Shown here: piece after piece, positions 51,401-61,063 of the stretch
Layout of the letters: the number at the start of each line of letters is the position of its first letter
How positions within the stretch are numbered: position 1 is the stretch's first letter
From: Alphaproteobacteria bacterium UBA7691
GTDB lineage: Bacteria > Pseudomonadota > Alphaproteobacteria > Ferrovibrionales > Ferrovibrionaceae
NCBI GenBank assembly: GCA_002482765.1
Contig: DLGP01000071.1
Location: 87,077-151,076, forward strand
Reading direction: 5' to 3'
Length of the DNA stretch: 64,000 bases
Notes under the pieces: generated by a model
Told to the model about the DNA's origin: nothing
Databases searched by the model: none
Seen by the model: only the letters and a program-made list of their open reading frames with translations
Program-made: the position numbers and the translations under genes

Positions 51401-53004
51401 CCGGCTTTGCCGAGCACCCGGTGCATCTTGCGCAACAGCCGGCGCCGTTCGGCGTCGCTGCCGGCATTCCGTAATTGCTGCTGCACCTGTAGCATCAACT
51501 GGGCATAATCGTTATGCCAGTCATGGCCGCTGATCGCCTCGGCTTCGGCATAGCGATCCAGCCGCTTCGGCCGTGGCGTTGCTTTCAGCAGGCGCGGATG
51601 TTTGTCGGATAGCGTGTAGCATTCATCCAGCTTGGGTGCGGTGACATGCGGCGCGTCATTGCCCCAGGCGGCGATGGCGGCGCGCAGGGCGGCAATGGCA
51701 TCCGGCTCGCCATGGGTCAGCAGCAGGCCGCGCCGCACCGGCAGCCGGTCGCGCAGCCAGTCCAGCAATTCGTCATGATCGGCATGGCCGGAATAGACTT
51801 CCAGCTTGCGGATGCGGGCGCGCACCTGCACTTCGTCGCCCTGGATGCGCACCGGATTGACACCCTGCTCCAGCAGCGCACCCAACGTGCCGGTGGCCTG
51901 ATAACCGATCAGCAGGATGGTGGCATTGGCGCGCCACAGGTTGTTTTTCAGATGGTGCCGGATGCGGCCGGCTTCGCACATGCCGGAAGCCGAAATGATG
52001 ATGGCGCCGCCGGTCACCTGCTCGATCTGCATACTCTCCTGCACACTGCCGGTGAAATGCAGGCTGCCGCCCTGAAACGGCTGTTTGGTGTCGGTCTGCA
52101 CACCATTCGGCTTGTGCAGGTATTTGGCAAACACGCTGGTGATCCGCGTAGCCAAGGGTGAGTCAACAAAGATCGGCACGCGCTTGATGGCGCCTTCGGC
52201 AATCAGCTTGGTCAGGTCGGCCAGCAATTCCTGCGTCCGCTCCACGGCAAAGGCCGGGATCACCAGATTGCCGCCATTGGTCAGCGCGGCATTCACTTCA
52301 TCGGCTAATTTTGCGCGGCGCTCGGCATCGTTCAGCTTCGGGCGTGGCCGGCCGCCATAGGTTGATTCCATCACCACAATATCAAGGCCCTGGGGCGCGG
52401 CGGCGATTGCCTGCAATGCCTTGTGTTCCGGGCCGATATCGCCAGAGAATAACAGGCGCAAGCTCTCGCCGCCGCTTTCCGCTTCCAGCTCAATGGAAGC
52501 CGCGCCAAGGAGATGGCCGGCATTCCAGAAACGGGCGCGCAGGCCCGGCACCACATCGAACCAGGCACCATAATCCCGTGGCATCAGCAGGCGCAGGCTG
52601 TCCTGCGCATCCTGCTCGGTATAGATCGGCAGCACGATGCCAAGGCCACGGCGCTGGTTGCGGCGGTTCAGCCGCTCCACTTCCATTTCCTGGATGCCGC
52701 CGGAATCGGGCAGCATGAATTGCAGCAGGTCGGCGGTGCCCGGTGTGGTGTAGATCGGGCCGTCATAGCCGGCCTTGGCCAGTTTCGGCACCAGGCCGCT
52801 ATGATCGGTATGGGCATGGGTCAGCAGCACGGCGCCGATATGGCGCGGATCAAACGGCCAGGCATTGTAGTTGAGCTGCTTCAGGGTCTTGTCGCCTTGG
52901 AACATGCCACAATCGATCAGCACGCTTTGCTCGCCCACTTCAAGCCGATAGCAGGAACCGGTGACCGTGCCCGCGGCGCCGTGGAAGCTGAGATTGATCG
53001 TCAT
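51397..53004 (-). CDS. MBL-fold beta-CASP metallo-hydrolase (RNA-processing type)
   Basis: This 535-residue zinc hydrolase has the metallo-beta-lactamase motif [20 protein letters not shown] near residue 63, a beta-CASP domain with [15 protein letters not shown] and an RMMBL-type C-terminal segment ([20 protein letters not shown]). It resembles YsaA/CPSF73-like exonucleases plus a short extension of about 80 residues. It lies 3 bases after the phosphorylase gene and shares an operon with it, so it may have a role in RNA or nucleotide turnover. Confidence 0.88.
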   Translation of the reverse strand: MTINLSFHGAAGTVTGSCYRLEVGEQSVLIDCGMFQGDKTLKQLNYNAWPFDPRHIGAVLLTHAHTDHSGLVPKLAKAGYDGPIYTTPGTADLLQFMLPDSGGIQEMEVERLNRRNQRRGLGIVLPIYTEQDAQDSLRLLMPRDYGAWFDVVPGLRARFWNAGHLLGAASIELEAESGGESLRLLFSGDIGPEHKALQAIAAAPQGLDIVVMESTYGGRPRPKLNDAERRAKLADEVNAALTNGGNLVIPAFAVERTQELLADLTKLIAEGAIKRVPIFVDSPLATRITSVFAKYLHKPNGVQTDTKQPFQGGSLHFTGSVQESMQIEQVTGGAIIISASGMCEAGRIRHHLKNNLWRANATILLIGYQATGTLGALLEQGVNPVRIQGDEVQVRARIRKLEVYSGHADHDELLDWLRDRLPVRRGLLLTHGEPDAIAALRAAIAAWGNDAPHVTAPKLDECYTLSDKHPRLLKATPRPKRLDRYAEAEAISGHDWHNDYAQLMLQVQQQLRNAGSDAERRRLLRKMHRVLGKAG

Positions 53005-53007
53005 GAC

Positions 53008-54528
53008 TTATGCTCCATGGCCTGGCATGCCGTTGATCGTAAAGCCGCTATCCTGCATTGCCAGTTCGGCGGCAAAACCCAGATCGGCGTCAAGCCCGGC
53101 ATGGATGCGATATAGCGGCTCGCCCTGGCGCACCGGATCGCCGATTTTTTTCAGCAGGTCAACACCGGCATCCTTGAAGGCCGGAGCACCAGCCATGCGG
53201 GCAACACGGGCGATGCGCAGGCAGTCGATGCCGTTCACCAGGCCACTATGCTGCGCGGCCACCTCGTGGCATTTGCTGCTGGCCGCCGGAATGATGCCGT
53301 CCGGGCCGAGATTCGACCCTTGTGCCTCAATGATCCGCTCCATCGCCTGCAAGCCGGCACCACTTTCCAGCAGGGCGCGGGCGCGATGGATGCCCTGGCC
53401 ACCCTTCACGGCTTCGTCGGCTTCGATCAAGGCGCCGGCCAACAGCAAAGCGCGTTCGCGCAGATCGGCCGGCGCCATCGGCTCATTGCGCAACACCGCC
53501 ATCACATCGCGCGCTTCCAGCACCGGGCCGATGCCGCGCCCAATCGGCTGGCTGCCATCGGTGAGGCGGATATCCAGCGACAGGCCGATCTTGCCGCCGA
53601 CATATTCAAATAATTTCCGCAGCCGCACGGCATCATTCTGGCTGCGCACCTTGGCGCTTGGCCCCACGGGTATGTCCAGCACCAGATGGCGCGAGCCGGC
53701 GGTGAGTTTTTTTGACAGGATGGAAGCCACCATCTGCTCGCGGGTATCGATGCCCAATGGCCGCTCCACGGTGATCATCACATCATCGGCCGGCGAAAGA
53801 TTGACCCGACCGCCCCAAACCAGGCAGCCGCCGATGCGATCAACGATGGCGCGCATTTCCTCGGTGCTGATATCCACGCGCGCCAGAACTTCCATTGTAT
53901 CGGCAGTGCCGGCCGGCGAGGTGATGGCGCGTGATGAGGTTTTCGGAATTGTCAGGCCATGTGCCATCACCAGCGGCACCACGATCATTGAGGTGCGATT
54001 GCCGGGAATGCCGCCGATGCAATGCTTGTCCACCACCAGCCGGTCGCCCCAATCCAGCCGCTGGCCCACATTGGCCATGGCCCGGGTCAGGCGCAGCACC
54101 TCTTCCACCGTCATGAAGCCGGCGCAGCCAACCAGAAAGGCAGCCACTTCCATCTTGCTGTAGCGCGAGGCGGCGATATCGCAGATCACGGCGGTATATT
54201 CGGCGTCATCAAGCTCGTGGCCCTCGATCTTGCGGCGCAAGGCATCCAGGCTTTCCACCGGCTTGGGATGGGCGATGCGCACGCGGCTCTCCGGCAGCAG
54301 GCCAAAGACACGGAAGGCTTCCTCGGAAAGCCCAAGCTCGTCCGGTGCCAGCAGGGCGGCATCGTCAACGATATTGATTGTGGCCAATAGGCAGCTGCCG
54401 CCCGCTGCGCGCACTTCGATCTTGCCCAGAGCCTGGAATTCATCCACGCGATAATGCGGGCAGGCACGGCTGAGATAGGCGATGCTTTCGCGGTGAGTGT
54501 CGATGGCGATGCGTTTCAGTTTCAACAT
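53008..54528 (-). CDS. Long (archaeal AMP phosphorylase-like) thymidine phosphorylase family protein
   Basis: This 506-residue nucleoside or nucleotide phosphorylase has an extra N-terminal domain of about 85 residues before the usual core, as in archaeal AMP phosphorylase. Core motifs are VDKHCIGGIPGNRTSMIVVP and ITSPAGTADTMEVLARVD, followed by the phosphorylase C-terminal domain. The ATG at 54528 starts MLKLKRIAIDTHRE. It diverges from a PRPP synthetase-like gene and is cotranscribed with an MBL hydrolase. In archaea such enzymes release ribose-1,5-bisphosphate from NMPs; whether this one uses nucleosides or NMPs is open. Confidence 0.87.
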   Translation of the reverse strand: MLKLKRIAIDTHRESIAYLSRACPHYRVDEFQALGKIEVRAAGGSCLLATINIVDDAALLAPDELGLSEEAFRVFGLLPESRVRIAHPKPVESLDALRRKIEGHELDDAEYTAVICDIAASRYSKMEVAAFLVGCAGFMTVEEVLRLTRAMANVGQRLDWGDRLVVDKHCIGGIPGNRTSMIVVPLVMAHGLTIPKTSSRAITSPAGTADTMEVLARVDISTEEMRAIVDRIGGCLVWGGRVNLSPADDVMITVERPLGIDTREQMVASILSKKLTAGSRHLVLDIPVGPSAKVRSQNDAVRLRKLFEYVGGKIGLSLDIRLTDGSQPIGRGIGPVLEARDVMAVLRNEPMAPADLRERALLLAGALIEADEAVKGGQGIHRARALLESGAGLQAMERIIEAQGSNLGPDGIIPAASSKCHEVAAQHSGLVNGIDCLRIARVARMAGAPAFKDAGVDLLKKIGDPVRQGEPLYRIHAGLDADLGFAAELAMQDSGFTINGMPGHGA

Positions 54529-54633
54529 GCGGGATTCATTGTATGATATCTGTTTCTCACCCCAGCCCAACTTAACCCTGCCGGATCATCAGCGCCAGGG
54601 TGCCGCCGCGACCGGATGATTGCGAGAGACACT

Positions 54634-55503
54634 ATGCGATTACTGTTCCCGATGCCCGGCAACGAAGCGCTGGCCGCCGATCTGGCCCGGCTTGGCGGCC
54701 ACAGGCTTGGCCGCATCGAAACCCGCCGCTTTCCCGATGGCGAAAGCTATCTGCGGCTGCTGGATGATGTGGTTGGGCTTGATGTTGAGCTGGTTGCTTC
54801 GCTGGCCCGGCCCGATGCGGATTTTCTGGCGCTGATCTTTGCGGCCGATACGGCGCGTGATCTGGGCGCGGTATCTGTCGGGCTGATCGCGCCTTATCTG
54901 GCCTATATGCGGCAGGATAGCCGGTTCAAGCCGGGTGAGGCGATTTCGTCGCGCAGCTTTGCCCGGTTGCTGTCATCCAGTTTTGACCGGCTGCTCACCA
55001 TCGATCCGCATTTGCATCGCTATCCGGCTTTGGCTGCGCTTTACACCATGCCGGCGCAGGCGTTGCAGGCGGCGCCGTTGCTGGCGGACTGGATCGCCGC
55101 TGAAGTGGCAACACCGCTGCTGGTCGGGCCGGATGCGGAAAGTGAGCAATGGGTTGCCGCCGTGGCAGCGCGGGCCGGCGCGCCGCATATGGTGTTGCAA
55201 AAAGTCCGCCATGGTGATCGCAATGTGGAAATAACCATGCCCGATCTTTCGGCCTGGCGCGGGCACCAACCGGTGCTGGTGGATGACATCGCCTCTTCCG
55301 GCCGCACCTTGATTGAGGCGGCGCAGTTGCTCACCGGGCAGGGCCTGCCTAGGCCGGTCTGTGCCGTGGTGCATGCGCTGTTTGCCGAGGATGCCTATGC
55401 GCAATTGCAGGTGGCCGCCAGCCGCATCGTCTCTTGCGACACGGTGCGGCATCCAAGCAATGCCATTCCTGTGGCAGCTCTGCTGGCGGCGGCGTTGCGC
55501 TAA
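54634..55503 (+). CDS. Ribose-phosphate pyrophosphokinase-like protein (PRPP synthetase family)
   Basis: This 289-residue protein is a little shorter than standard Prs (about 310). It starts MRLLFPMPGNEALAADLARL and shows IETRRFPDGESYLRL, the ATP-binding LAYMRQDSRFKPGEAISSRS and the PRPP loop VLVDDIASSGRTLIEA. The ATG at 54634 has GAGAG upstream. It diverges from the phosphorylase gene. It is likely a second, specialised PRPP synthetase in a nucleotide-salvage module with that enzyme; a housekeeping prs would be expected elsewhere. Confidence 0.9.
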   Translation: MRLLFPMPGNEALAADLARLGGHRLGRIETRRFPDGESYLRLLDDVVGLDVELVASLARPDADFLALIFAADTARDLGAVSVGLIAPYLAYMRQDSRFKPGEAISSRSFARLLSSSFDRLLTIDPHLHRYPALAALYTMPAQALQAAPLLADWIAAEVATPLLVGPDAESEQWVAAVAARAGAPHMVLQKVRHGDRNVEITMPDLSAWRGHQPVLVDDIASSGRTLIEAAQLLTGQGLPRPVCAVVHALFAEDAYAQLQVAASRIVSCDTVRHPSNAIPVAALLAAALR

Positions 55504-56237
55504 CTCTTGATGGCACGGCCGATCAGCACCAGCACCGGGCCGGGCAGGTTGGCTTCGCGCAGGCGCTGCGGCAGATCGGCCAGGGTGCCATGCAGCACTA
55601 GCTGGCTCGGCAACGAAACATCCATCACCGCCACGGCCGGCGTATCGTCGGCCAGGCCCTTGCCGCGCAGCATCGCCGCCAGCGGTGCGAAACTGCTTTT
55701 GGCCATGTATACCACCGTGGTGGCGACAGGATCGGCCAGCGCCTGCCAGTCGAAATCCTGCGGCAGCGCGCCGGTGCGGTCATGCCCGGTGACAAATTGC
55801 AGCCGGCGGGCAAAGTCGCGATGCGTCAGCGACACCGAAAGCGCCGCGCCGGCCGCCTGGGCCGAGGTGACGCCGGGAATGATCTCCACCGTTATGCCGG
55901 CGGCTTTTGCGGCGGCAATCTCTTCGCCGGCCCGGCCGAAGATCAGCGGATCGCCACCCTTCAGCCGCAGCACATGGCGGCCGGCGCGGGCATGCTGCAC
56001 CAGCAGGGCGTTGATATCCGTTTGCCGGATTGACGGGCCATGGCCTTTTTTGCCGACAAAAATCCGCTCAGCTTCCGGCGGCGCCAGCGCCAGGATGGCC
56101 GGTGAAACCAGGGCGTCATGCAGGATCACCTCGGCGCTTTGTATGGCGCGCAGGGCCTTCAGCGTCAGCAGATCGGGATCGCCCGGGCCGGCGCCGGCCA
56201 AGGTGATGCGGCCAAGTTTGTTTGCTTCAGCCAACAT
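55500..56237 (-). CDS. cobA: Uroporphyrinogen-III C-methyltransferase CobA
   Basis: This 245-residue SAM-dependent methyltransferase makes precorrin-2 from uroporphyrinogen III, the entry to B12 (and sirohaem). Motifs are LAGAGPGDPDLLTLKALRAI, VRKKG-like VGKKGHGPSIRQTDINALLV, LRLKGGDPLIFGRAGEEIAA and IPGVTSAQAAGAALSVSLTH. The ATG at 56237 overlaps the end of cobB by 11 bases. It converges on the PRPP synthetase gene, with 4 bases of overlap. Confidence 0.95.
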   Translation of the reverse strand: MLAEANKLGRITLAGAGPGDPDLLTLKALRAIQSAEVILHDALVSPAILALAPPEAERIFVGKKGHGPSIRQTDINALLVQHARAGRHVLRLKGGDPLIFGRAGEEIAAAKAAGITVEIIPGVTSAQAAGAALSVSLTHRDFARRLQFVTGHDRTGALPQDFDWQALADPVATTVVYMAKSSFAPLAAMLRGKGLADDTPAVAVMDVSLPSQLVLHGTLADLPQRLREANLPGPVLVLIGRAIKS

Positions 56238-57549
56238 CAAGCGCCACCGCATGAAAGAAACTGCCGCTGACCTGGCCCAGCCTTTGCCCAACCGGGCCCA
56301 GTGCTGTGCCATTGGCATCCCAGGCCTGGCCCAGCGGCGCAGCTTCGCCCATCTGCTGGATCGTGGCATAGTGGAATTCATGGCCGCGCAGCAGCGTGCC
56401 GGCCCGGCCAATCGGCGCATCGGCGGCCAGCCTGATGGCGCGATAGCCCAGATGCAGCTTGCGTTTGGCAAAGGAAGTCACCAGCGGCAGCAAACCGGCC
56501 ATCGGCCAGGCTTGGCCATCGGCGGCAATGATCGCCTCGCCCAAGGCCATGTAGCCGCCGCATTCGCCATGCACCGGGCGGGTTTCAGCAAAATGCCGCA
56601 GACCGGCAAGGAAGCCGGCATTGCTGCTTAAACGCCCGGCATGCAATTCGGGATAGCCGCCCGGCAGCCAGCAGCAATCCGCCGCTGCGTCGGGTGCCTG
56701 ATCGGCCAGCGGCGAGAAGGGCAGGATTTCCGCACCCAGCCGACGCCACAGGGTCAGCAGATGCGGATAGGCAAAGGAAAAGGCCACATCATTGGCAAAG
56801 GCGATGCGCTGGCCCGGCGGTGGCAGCGCCACGATGCCGGCATCGCTTGCCGGCAGGGCCAGCTTTGCCGTTGCCGCCAGCACGGCATCCAGGTCAATCG
56901 CCTGTTCGATGGCTTCGGCCAGCGCCTCCACAATGCGCGCCGCCTCCGGCAGTTCATCCGCCTGCACCAGGCCAAGATGGCGTTCCGGCAGAGCCGGCAC
57001 GCCGCCGCGAAGCAGGCCGCCGAAAACCGGCAACCCGGCCTGCGCCAGGCCACGTTGCGCCAGATTGCGGTGGCGTTCGCTGGCCAGGTTGCTCAGCACC
57101 ACGCCGGCCACCTGGATGCCCGGATCAAACTGGCTGAAACCCAGCGCCACCGCCCCGGCGGATTGCGCCTGGCCGCTGGTATCCAGCACCAGCAGCACCG
57201 GCAGGCCAAAACGGCGCGCGATATCGGCCGAGGCGCCGTTGCCGGCTGCGCCCGGCTGCGCCACGCCGTCAAACAGCCCCATCGAGGCTTCCACCAGCAC
57301 CAGATCAACACCATCGCGGGTGCCTTGCGCCAGATGCGCGTCCAGCAGCGCCGGCGCCATGCACCAGCTATCCAGGTTCAGGCTGACATGGCCGGTGGCA
57401 ACCCGATGGAATACCGGATCGATATAATCCGGGCCACATTTGAAGCCGGCCACGCGCAGGCCGCGCTTGGCAAAGGCGCGCAGCAGGCCCAGGGTCAGCG
57501 TGGTCTTGCCCGAGCCGGAGCGTGGCGCCGCTATCATCAGACCACGCAT
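56227..57549 (-). CDS. cobB: Cobyrinic acid / hydrogenobyrinic acid a,c-diamide synthase CobB
   Basis: This 440-residue ATP- and glutamine-dependent amidase acts on side chains a and c of the corrin ring. It opens with a P-loop, MIAAPRSGSGKTTLTLGLL, then GFKCGPDYIDPVFHRVATGH, and ends with a class I glutamine amidotransferase domain with the nucleophile in VHGECGGYMALGEAI. The ATG at 57549 lies 61 bases from the divergent cbiD start, so the two share a very short promoter region. Confidence 0.95.
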   Translation of the reverse strand: MRGLMIAAPRSGSGKTTLTLGLLRAFAKRGLRVAGFKCGPDYIDPVFHRVATGHVSLNLDSWCMAPALLDAHLAQGTRDGVDLVLVEASMGLFDGVAQPGAAGNGASADIARRFGLPVLLVLDTSGQAQSAGAVALGFSQFDPGIQVAGVVLSNLASERHRNLAQRGLAQAGLPVFGGLLRGGVPALPERHLGLVQADELPEAARIVEALAEAIEQAIDLDAVLAATAKLALPASDAGIVALPPPGQRIAFANDVAFSFAYPHLLTLWRRLGAEILPFSPLADQAPDAAADCCWLPGGYPELHAGRLSSNAGFLAGLRHFAETRPVHGECGGYMALGEAIIAADGQAWPMAGLLPLVTSFAKRKLHLGYRAIRLAADAPIGRAGTLLRGHEFHYATIQQMGEAAPLGQAWDANGTALGPVGQRLGQVSGSFFHAVALDVG

Positions 57550-57610
57550 GCTATCAGTCCCGGCATCGGCGCCTCGCTTCACATCCGGCTTTGCGGTAAA
57601 ACCCGGCATC

Positions 57611-58711
57611 ATGCAAACCGCCCCCCTGCGCACCGGCTGGACCACGGGAAGCTGCGCCACTGCCGCCGCCACGGCGGCGCTGGCTGGCTTGGCCACCGGT
57701 GAATGCCTTGATCCGGTCAGCATCCGGCTGCCGGGCGGGCAAACCCCCAGTTTCAGCCTGGCGCGGTGTGCCATCGGCCCGGATTGGGCCTTTGCCGCCG
57801 TGGTGAAGGATGCCGGCGACGATCCGGACGTGACGCATCAGGCGTTGATCTGCGCCAAGCTGTGGCGTGGCGCGCCTGGCAGCGGCGTGCAGTTCCGCGC
57901 CGGTGAAGGCGTTGGCACCATAACCCGGCCCGGCCTGCCGCTGCCGGTGGGCGAGCCGGCGATCAATCCGGTGCCGCGCCAGATGATGCGGGATAATCTC
58001 GGTGCCCTGGCGGCGGCCCTGGGCATCGCCGCCGATCTGGTGGTGGAGATTTCGATTCCCGGCGGCGAGGCGCTGGCGCAGCGTACACTCAATCCGCGCC
58101 TGGGCATTGTCGGTGGCCTTTCGGTGCTGGGCACCACCGGCATCGTGGTGCCGTTTTCCTGCGCCGCCTGGATTCATTCGATCCATCGCGGCATCGATGT
58201 GGCGCGCGCCAGCGGCCTGCGCCATGTTGCCGGCGCCACCGGCAATGTCTCGGAAAGCAGTATCCAGCGCTTGCACGGTCTGCCCGATCCGGCATTGATC
58301 GAGATGGGCGATTTTGCCGGCGGCATGCTGAAATATCTGCGCCGCCATCCGGTGCCGCGGATCAGCATTGCCGGCGGTTTCGCCAAGATGACCAAGCTGG
58401 CCCAGGGCCTGCTTGACCTGCATTCGCGCGCCGGCGCGGTTGATCTGGCTTTCCTGGCGCAACTGGCGGCCGAGGCTGGTGCCGGGCCTGATCTGTGCCA
58501 GGCCATTGCCCAGGCCAACACCGCCAAACATGCCCTTGATCTGGCCGAGGCCATCGCCCCGGCGCTGGCGGCCCGGGTGGCCGCCCAGGTGGCCGAACGC
58601 GCCTGGCACACGGCGGCGGCGGTGCTGGATGGCACCGGCATGGAGCTGGAAATCCTGGTCACCGACCGCGACGGCCGACCGGTGGCGCAACGGCCGTTTC
58701 AAGCCTGCTGA
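57611..58711 (+). CDS. cbiD: Cobalt-precorrin-5B C1-methyltransferase CbiD
   Basis: This 366-residue CbiD-family protein methylates C1 of the corrin ring. The N-terminus is TGWTTGSCATAAATAALAGL, then VVKDAGDDPDVTHQALICAK, VEISIPGGEALAQRTLNPRL and GTTGIVVPFSCAAWIHSI, all family-typical. The ATG at 57611 fits the usual start just before the TTG-ACA motif; an ATG at 57548 is a possible alternative. CbiD belongs to the anaerobic cobalamin route but is often found in otherwise aerobic gene sets lacking CobF. No CobF is seen here. Confidence 0.93.
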   Translation: MQTAPLRTGWTTGSCATAAATAALAGLATGECLDPVSIRLPGGQTPSFSLARCAIGPDWAFAAVVKDAGDDPDVTHQALICAKLWRGAPGSGVQFRAGEGVGTITRPGLPLPVGEPAINPVPRQMMRDNLGALAAALGIAADLVVEISIPGGEALAQRTLNPRLGIVGGLSVLGTTGIVVPFSCAAWIHSIHRGIDVARASGLRHVAGATGNVSESSIQRLHGLPDPALIEMGDFAGGMLKYLRRHPVPRISIAGGFAKMTKLAQGLLDLHSRAGAVDLAFLAQLAAEAGAGPDLCQAIAQANTAKHALDLAEAIAPALAARVAAQVAERAWHTAAAVLDGTGMELEILVTDRDGRPVAQRPFQAC

Positions 58712-58713
58712 GA

Positions 58714-59463
58714 TCATCGATAGCGCCTGTGGTAATCGGGATCGTAAAGCGCTGAATCGCGGAAATCCTCGGCTGCCAGCACACGCCCCACCAGGATCAG
58801 CGCCGTGCGCTCCATCGGCGCCGCCTCGGCCTGGGCCAGAATATCACCCAGCATGCCACGCAGGATGCGCTGATCCGGCCAGGAAGCGCGATACACAATC
58901 GCCACCGGGCAATCCGCACCCAGCAACGGCGTCAGTTCCGCCACCAGCCTGCCCAGATTGTGGATCGACAGGTGCAGCGCCAAGGTGGCGCCGGTGCGGG
59001 CAAAGGCTGCCAGTTCCTCGCCCGCCGGCATGGCCGAGGCACGGCCGCCGCTGCGCGTCAGCACCAGGCTTTGCGCCACTTCGGGCAGGGTCAGTTCCTG
59101 GCCCAAAGCGGCGGCGGCGGCGGCAAAGCTCGGCACCCCCGGGGTGATGCTGTAGGGGATGTTGTGCTTGCGCAGCCGGCGCAATTGTTCGCCCAGCGCC
59201 GACCATACCGAAAGGTCGCCGGAATGCAGCCGGGCGACATCCTGGCCGGCTTGATGCGCCGCCACAAATTCCGCCTCGATGCGATCCAGATCAAGCGGCG
59301 CGGTATCGATGATGCGGGCATCGGCCGGGCAGTAGCGCAGGATTTCCGCCGGCACCAGCGAGCCGGCATAGAGGCAGACCGGGCAGGCGGCGATCAGGTC
59401 GCGGCCACGCAGGGTCAGCAGGTCGGGTGCGCCGGGGCCGGCGCCGATGAAATGCACGGTCAT
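58714..59463 (-). CDS. cobM: Precorrin-4 C11-methyltransferase CobM
   Basis: This 249-residue SAM-dependent corrin methyltransferase has [20 protein letters not shown] at the start, [38 protein letters not shown] and [20 protein letters not shown], the CobM/CbiF pattern. It overlaps cobE by 4 bases and converges with cbiD with a 2-base gap. Confidence 0.95.
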   Translation of the reverse strand: MTVHFIGAGPGAPDLLTLRGRDLIAACPVCLYAGSLVPAEILRYCPADARIIDTAPLDLDRIEAEFVAAHQAGQDVARLHSGDLSVWSALGEQLRRLRKHNIPYSITPGVPSFAAAAAALGQELTLPEVAQSLVLTRSGGRASAMPAGEELAAFARTGATLALHLSIHNLGRLVAELTPLLGADCPVAIVYRASWPDQRILRGMLGDILAQAEAAPMERTALILVGRVLAAEDFRDSALYDPDYHRRYR

Positions 59464-59846
59464 GATGATGGCTTCTCCAGCGCAACGGCGCAGCTAGCCC
59501 GCTGGCTCAGGCGGCGCGGTGCCAGCAAGGCTGCATCCGGCCCCAGCGCAGCCAGCGCGGCGGTTTCCGCCAGCGAGGGCAGGCCATGCGCCCGCAAAGC
59601 GGCCTCTGAGCGGCTCAAGGCGCGTGGGCTGGCGGCCTGCAAGGCAGTCAGCGGCAGCAGGCGCAGGGTCAGGCCGAGCTGCGCGGCGGCAGACGTAATA
59701 GCCGGCAGCCCGGCTTTATCCTGCAAACTGGCGATCACCGTCACTTGTGCGGGCGCCAGATGCAAGGCCGCCAGCGTGGTCTGTGCCAGGGTGACGATTT
59801 CAGCCGCATCACAGCCGCCGCGGCAGCCGATGCCCAAAGCGATCAT
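59460..59846 (-). CDS. cobE: Cobalamin biosynthesis protein CobE (CbiG C-terminal-like)
   Basis: This 128-residue protein begins [20 protein letters not shown] and contains [20 protein letters not shown] and [20 protein letters not shown], matching the CobE/CbiG C-terminal domain. The longer in-frame extension upstream falls inside cobL, so the ATG at 59846 (4-base overlap with cobL) is used. CobE's exact step is unsettled in the aerobic pathway; it is linked to C20/C17 ring-contraction chemistry. Confidence 0.88.
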   Translation of the reverse strand: MIALGIGCRGGCDAAEIVTLAQTTLAALHLAPAQVTVIASLQDKAGLPAITSAAAQLGLTLRLLPLTALQAASPRALSRSEAALRAHGLPSLAETAALAALGPDAALLAPRRLSQRASCAVALEKPSS

Positions 59847-61063
59847 TTGTCCAGGCTCCAATGCAGCACCGGCATGGCCGGGCGCCAGCCGCTGACGCCA
59901 CCCACCGGGCTGGCGCGTTCCAGCCCCAGGCGGAGCAATTGCCCGCCCCAGCGCTGATAGGCCGCCAGCAAGGTGGCTTCGGTTTCCAGGGTCACGGCAT
60001 TGGCCACCAGCCGGCCGCCCGGGCGCAGCCGTTGCCACAAAAGCTCGATCAGGCCGGGCGTGGCACCGCCGCCGCCGATGAAAATCGCATCCGGCGCCGG
60101 CAGATCATCCAGCCCGGCCGGGGCCTCGGCTTCGATCACGCGCAAATGCGGCACACCCAGGCGCAAGGCATTACGCCGGGCACGCGCCGCCCGTTCGCCA
60201 TCGCGTTCCAGCCCGATCGCCTGGTTGGCCGGATCGGCCAGCAGCCATTCAATCGCCACCGAGCCGGCGCCCAGGCCGATATCCCACAGCAATTCGCCGC
60301 GCCGTGGCGCCAGGGATGACAATGTGACGGCGCGGATTTCGCGCTTGGTCAATTGCCCGTCATGTTCAAACAGGTCGTCGGCCAGGCCGAAGCCGCGCGG
60401 CAGAGCGCGGCGATGGCTGGCGGCATCCGCCGGCAAGGCGAGCGCAACACAATTCAGCGCCGCGATGTCTTCCAGGGCAAATCCAGCCGCTGTTGTCTGG
60501 CTTATCCGTTCATGCGGCCCGCCCAGCCGCTCCAGCACGGTCAGTTGCGCGTGCTGCCAGCCATAATCGCACAGCAAGGCGGCAATGGCGGCGGGTGTGC
60601 CGGCATCCTTGCACAGCGTAATCAGCCTGGCGCCAGGTTGCAGATGCGGCAGCAGATGCGGCAATGGCCGGCTGTTCAGGCCCAGCGTTATTGTATCCTG
60701 CAAGGCCCAGCCCAGCCGCGCGGCAGCCAGCGAAAACGCCGATGCTGCCGGCAACACAAGCATCTCGTTGGCCGGAATGCTGCGCGCCAGGGTGGCGCCG
60801 ATGCCATAGGTGAAAGGGTCGCCGCTGGCCAGCACGCAGACCGGCCTTGGTTTCCAGGCCAGCAAAGTGGCGGCGATGTCGCCCAAAGGTGTTGGCCAGA
60901 TCTGGCTTTCGCCCTGGATCAGTGGCTGCGCCAAGTCCAGATGGCGCTGGCCGCCGATCACCAGCGCCGCGCCGGCCAGGCGTTGCCGGGCAACGGGATT
61001 CAGACCATCCAGGCCGTCCTCGCCGATGCCAAGAATGGTCAGCCATGCTAAAGCATCAGCCAT
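59843..61063 (-). CDS. cobL: Precorrin-6Y C5,15-methyltransferase (decarboxylating) CobL
   Basis: This 406-residue fusion of a CbiE-like N-terminal methyltransferase (WLTILGIGEDGLDGLNPVAR, VLASGDPFTYGIGATLAR) and a CbiT-like C-terminal Rossmann methyltransferase (LLWDIGLGAGSVAIEWLLAD, APDAIFIGGGGATPGLIELL) methylates C5 and C15 and decarboxylates the acetate at C12. Its ATG at 61063 shares the palindromic CATG with the divergent cobK start, so the two open frames overlap by 2 bases. Confidence 0.95.
   Translation of the reverse strand: MADALAWLTILGIGEDGLDGLNPVARQRLAGAALVIGGQRHLDLAQPLIQGESQIWPTPLGDIAATLLAWKPRPVCVLASGDPFTYGIGATLARSIPANEMLVLPAASAFSLAAARLGWALQDTITLGLNSRPLPHLLPHLQPGARLITLCKDAGTPAAIAALLCDYGWQHAQLTVLERLGGPHERISQTTAAGFALEDIAALNCVALALPADAASHRRALPRGFGLADDLFEHDGQLTKREIRAVTLSSLAPRRGELLWDIGLGAGSVAIEWLLADPANQAIGLERDGERAARARRNALRLGVPHLRVIEAEAPAGLDDLPAPDAIFIGGGGATPGLIELLWQRLRPGGRLVANAVTLETEATLLAAYQRWGGQLLRLGLERASPVGGVSGWRPAMPVLHWSLDK

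Noticed and set aside
56641..57702. A 353-codon plus-strand frame opposite cobB
   Set aside because: Antisense to a P-loop/glutaminase gene with all expected motifs; no family features in the translation.
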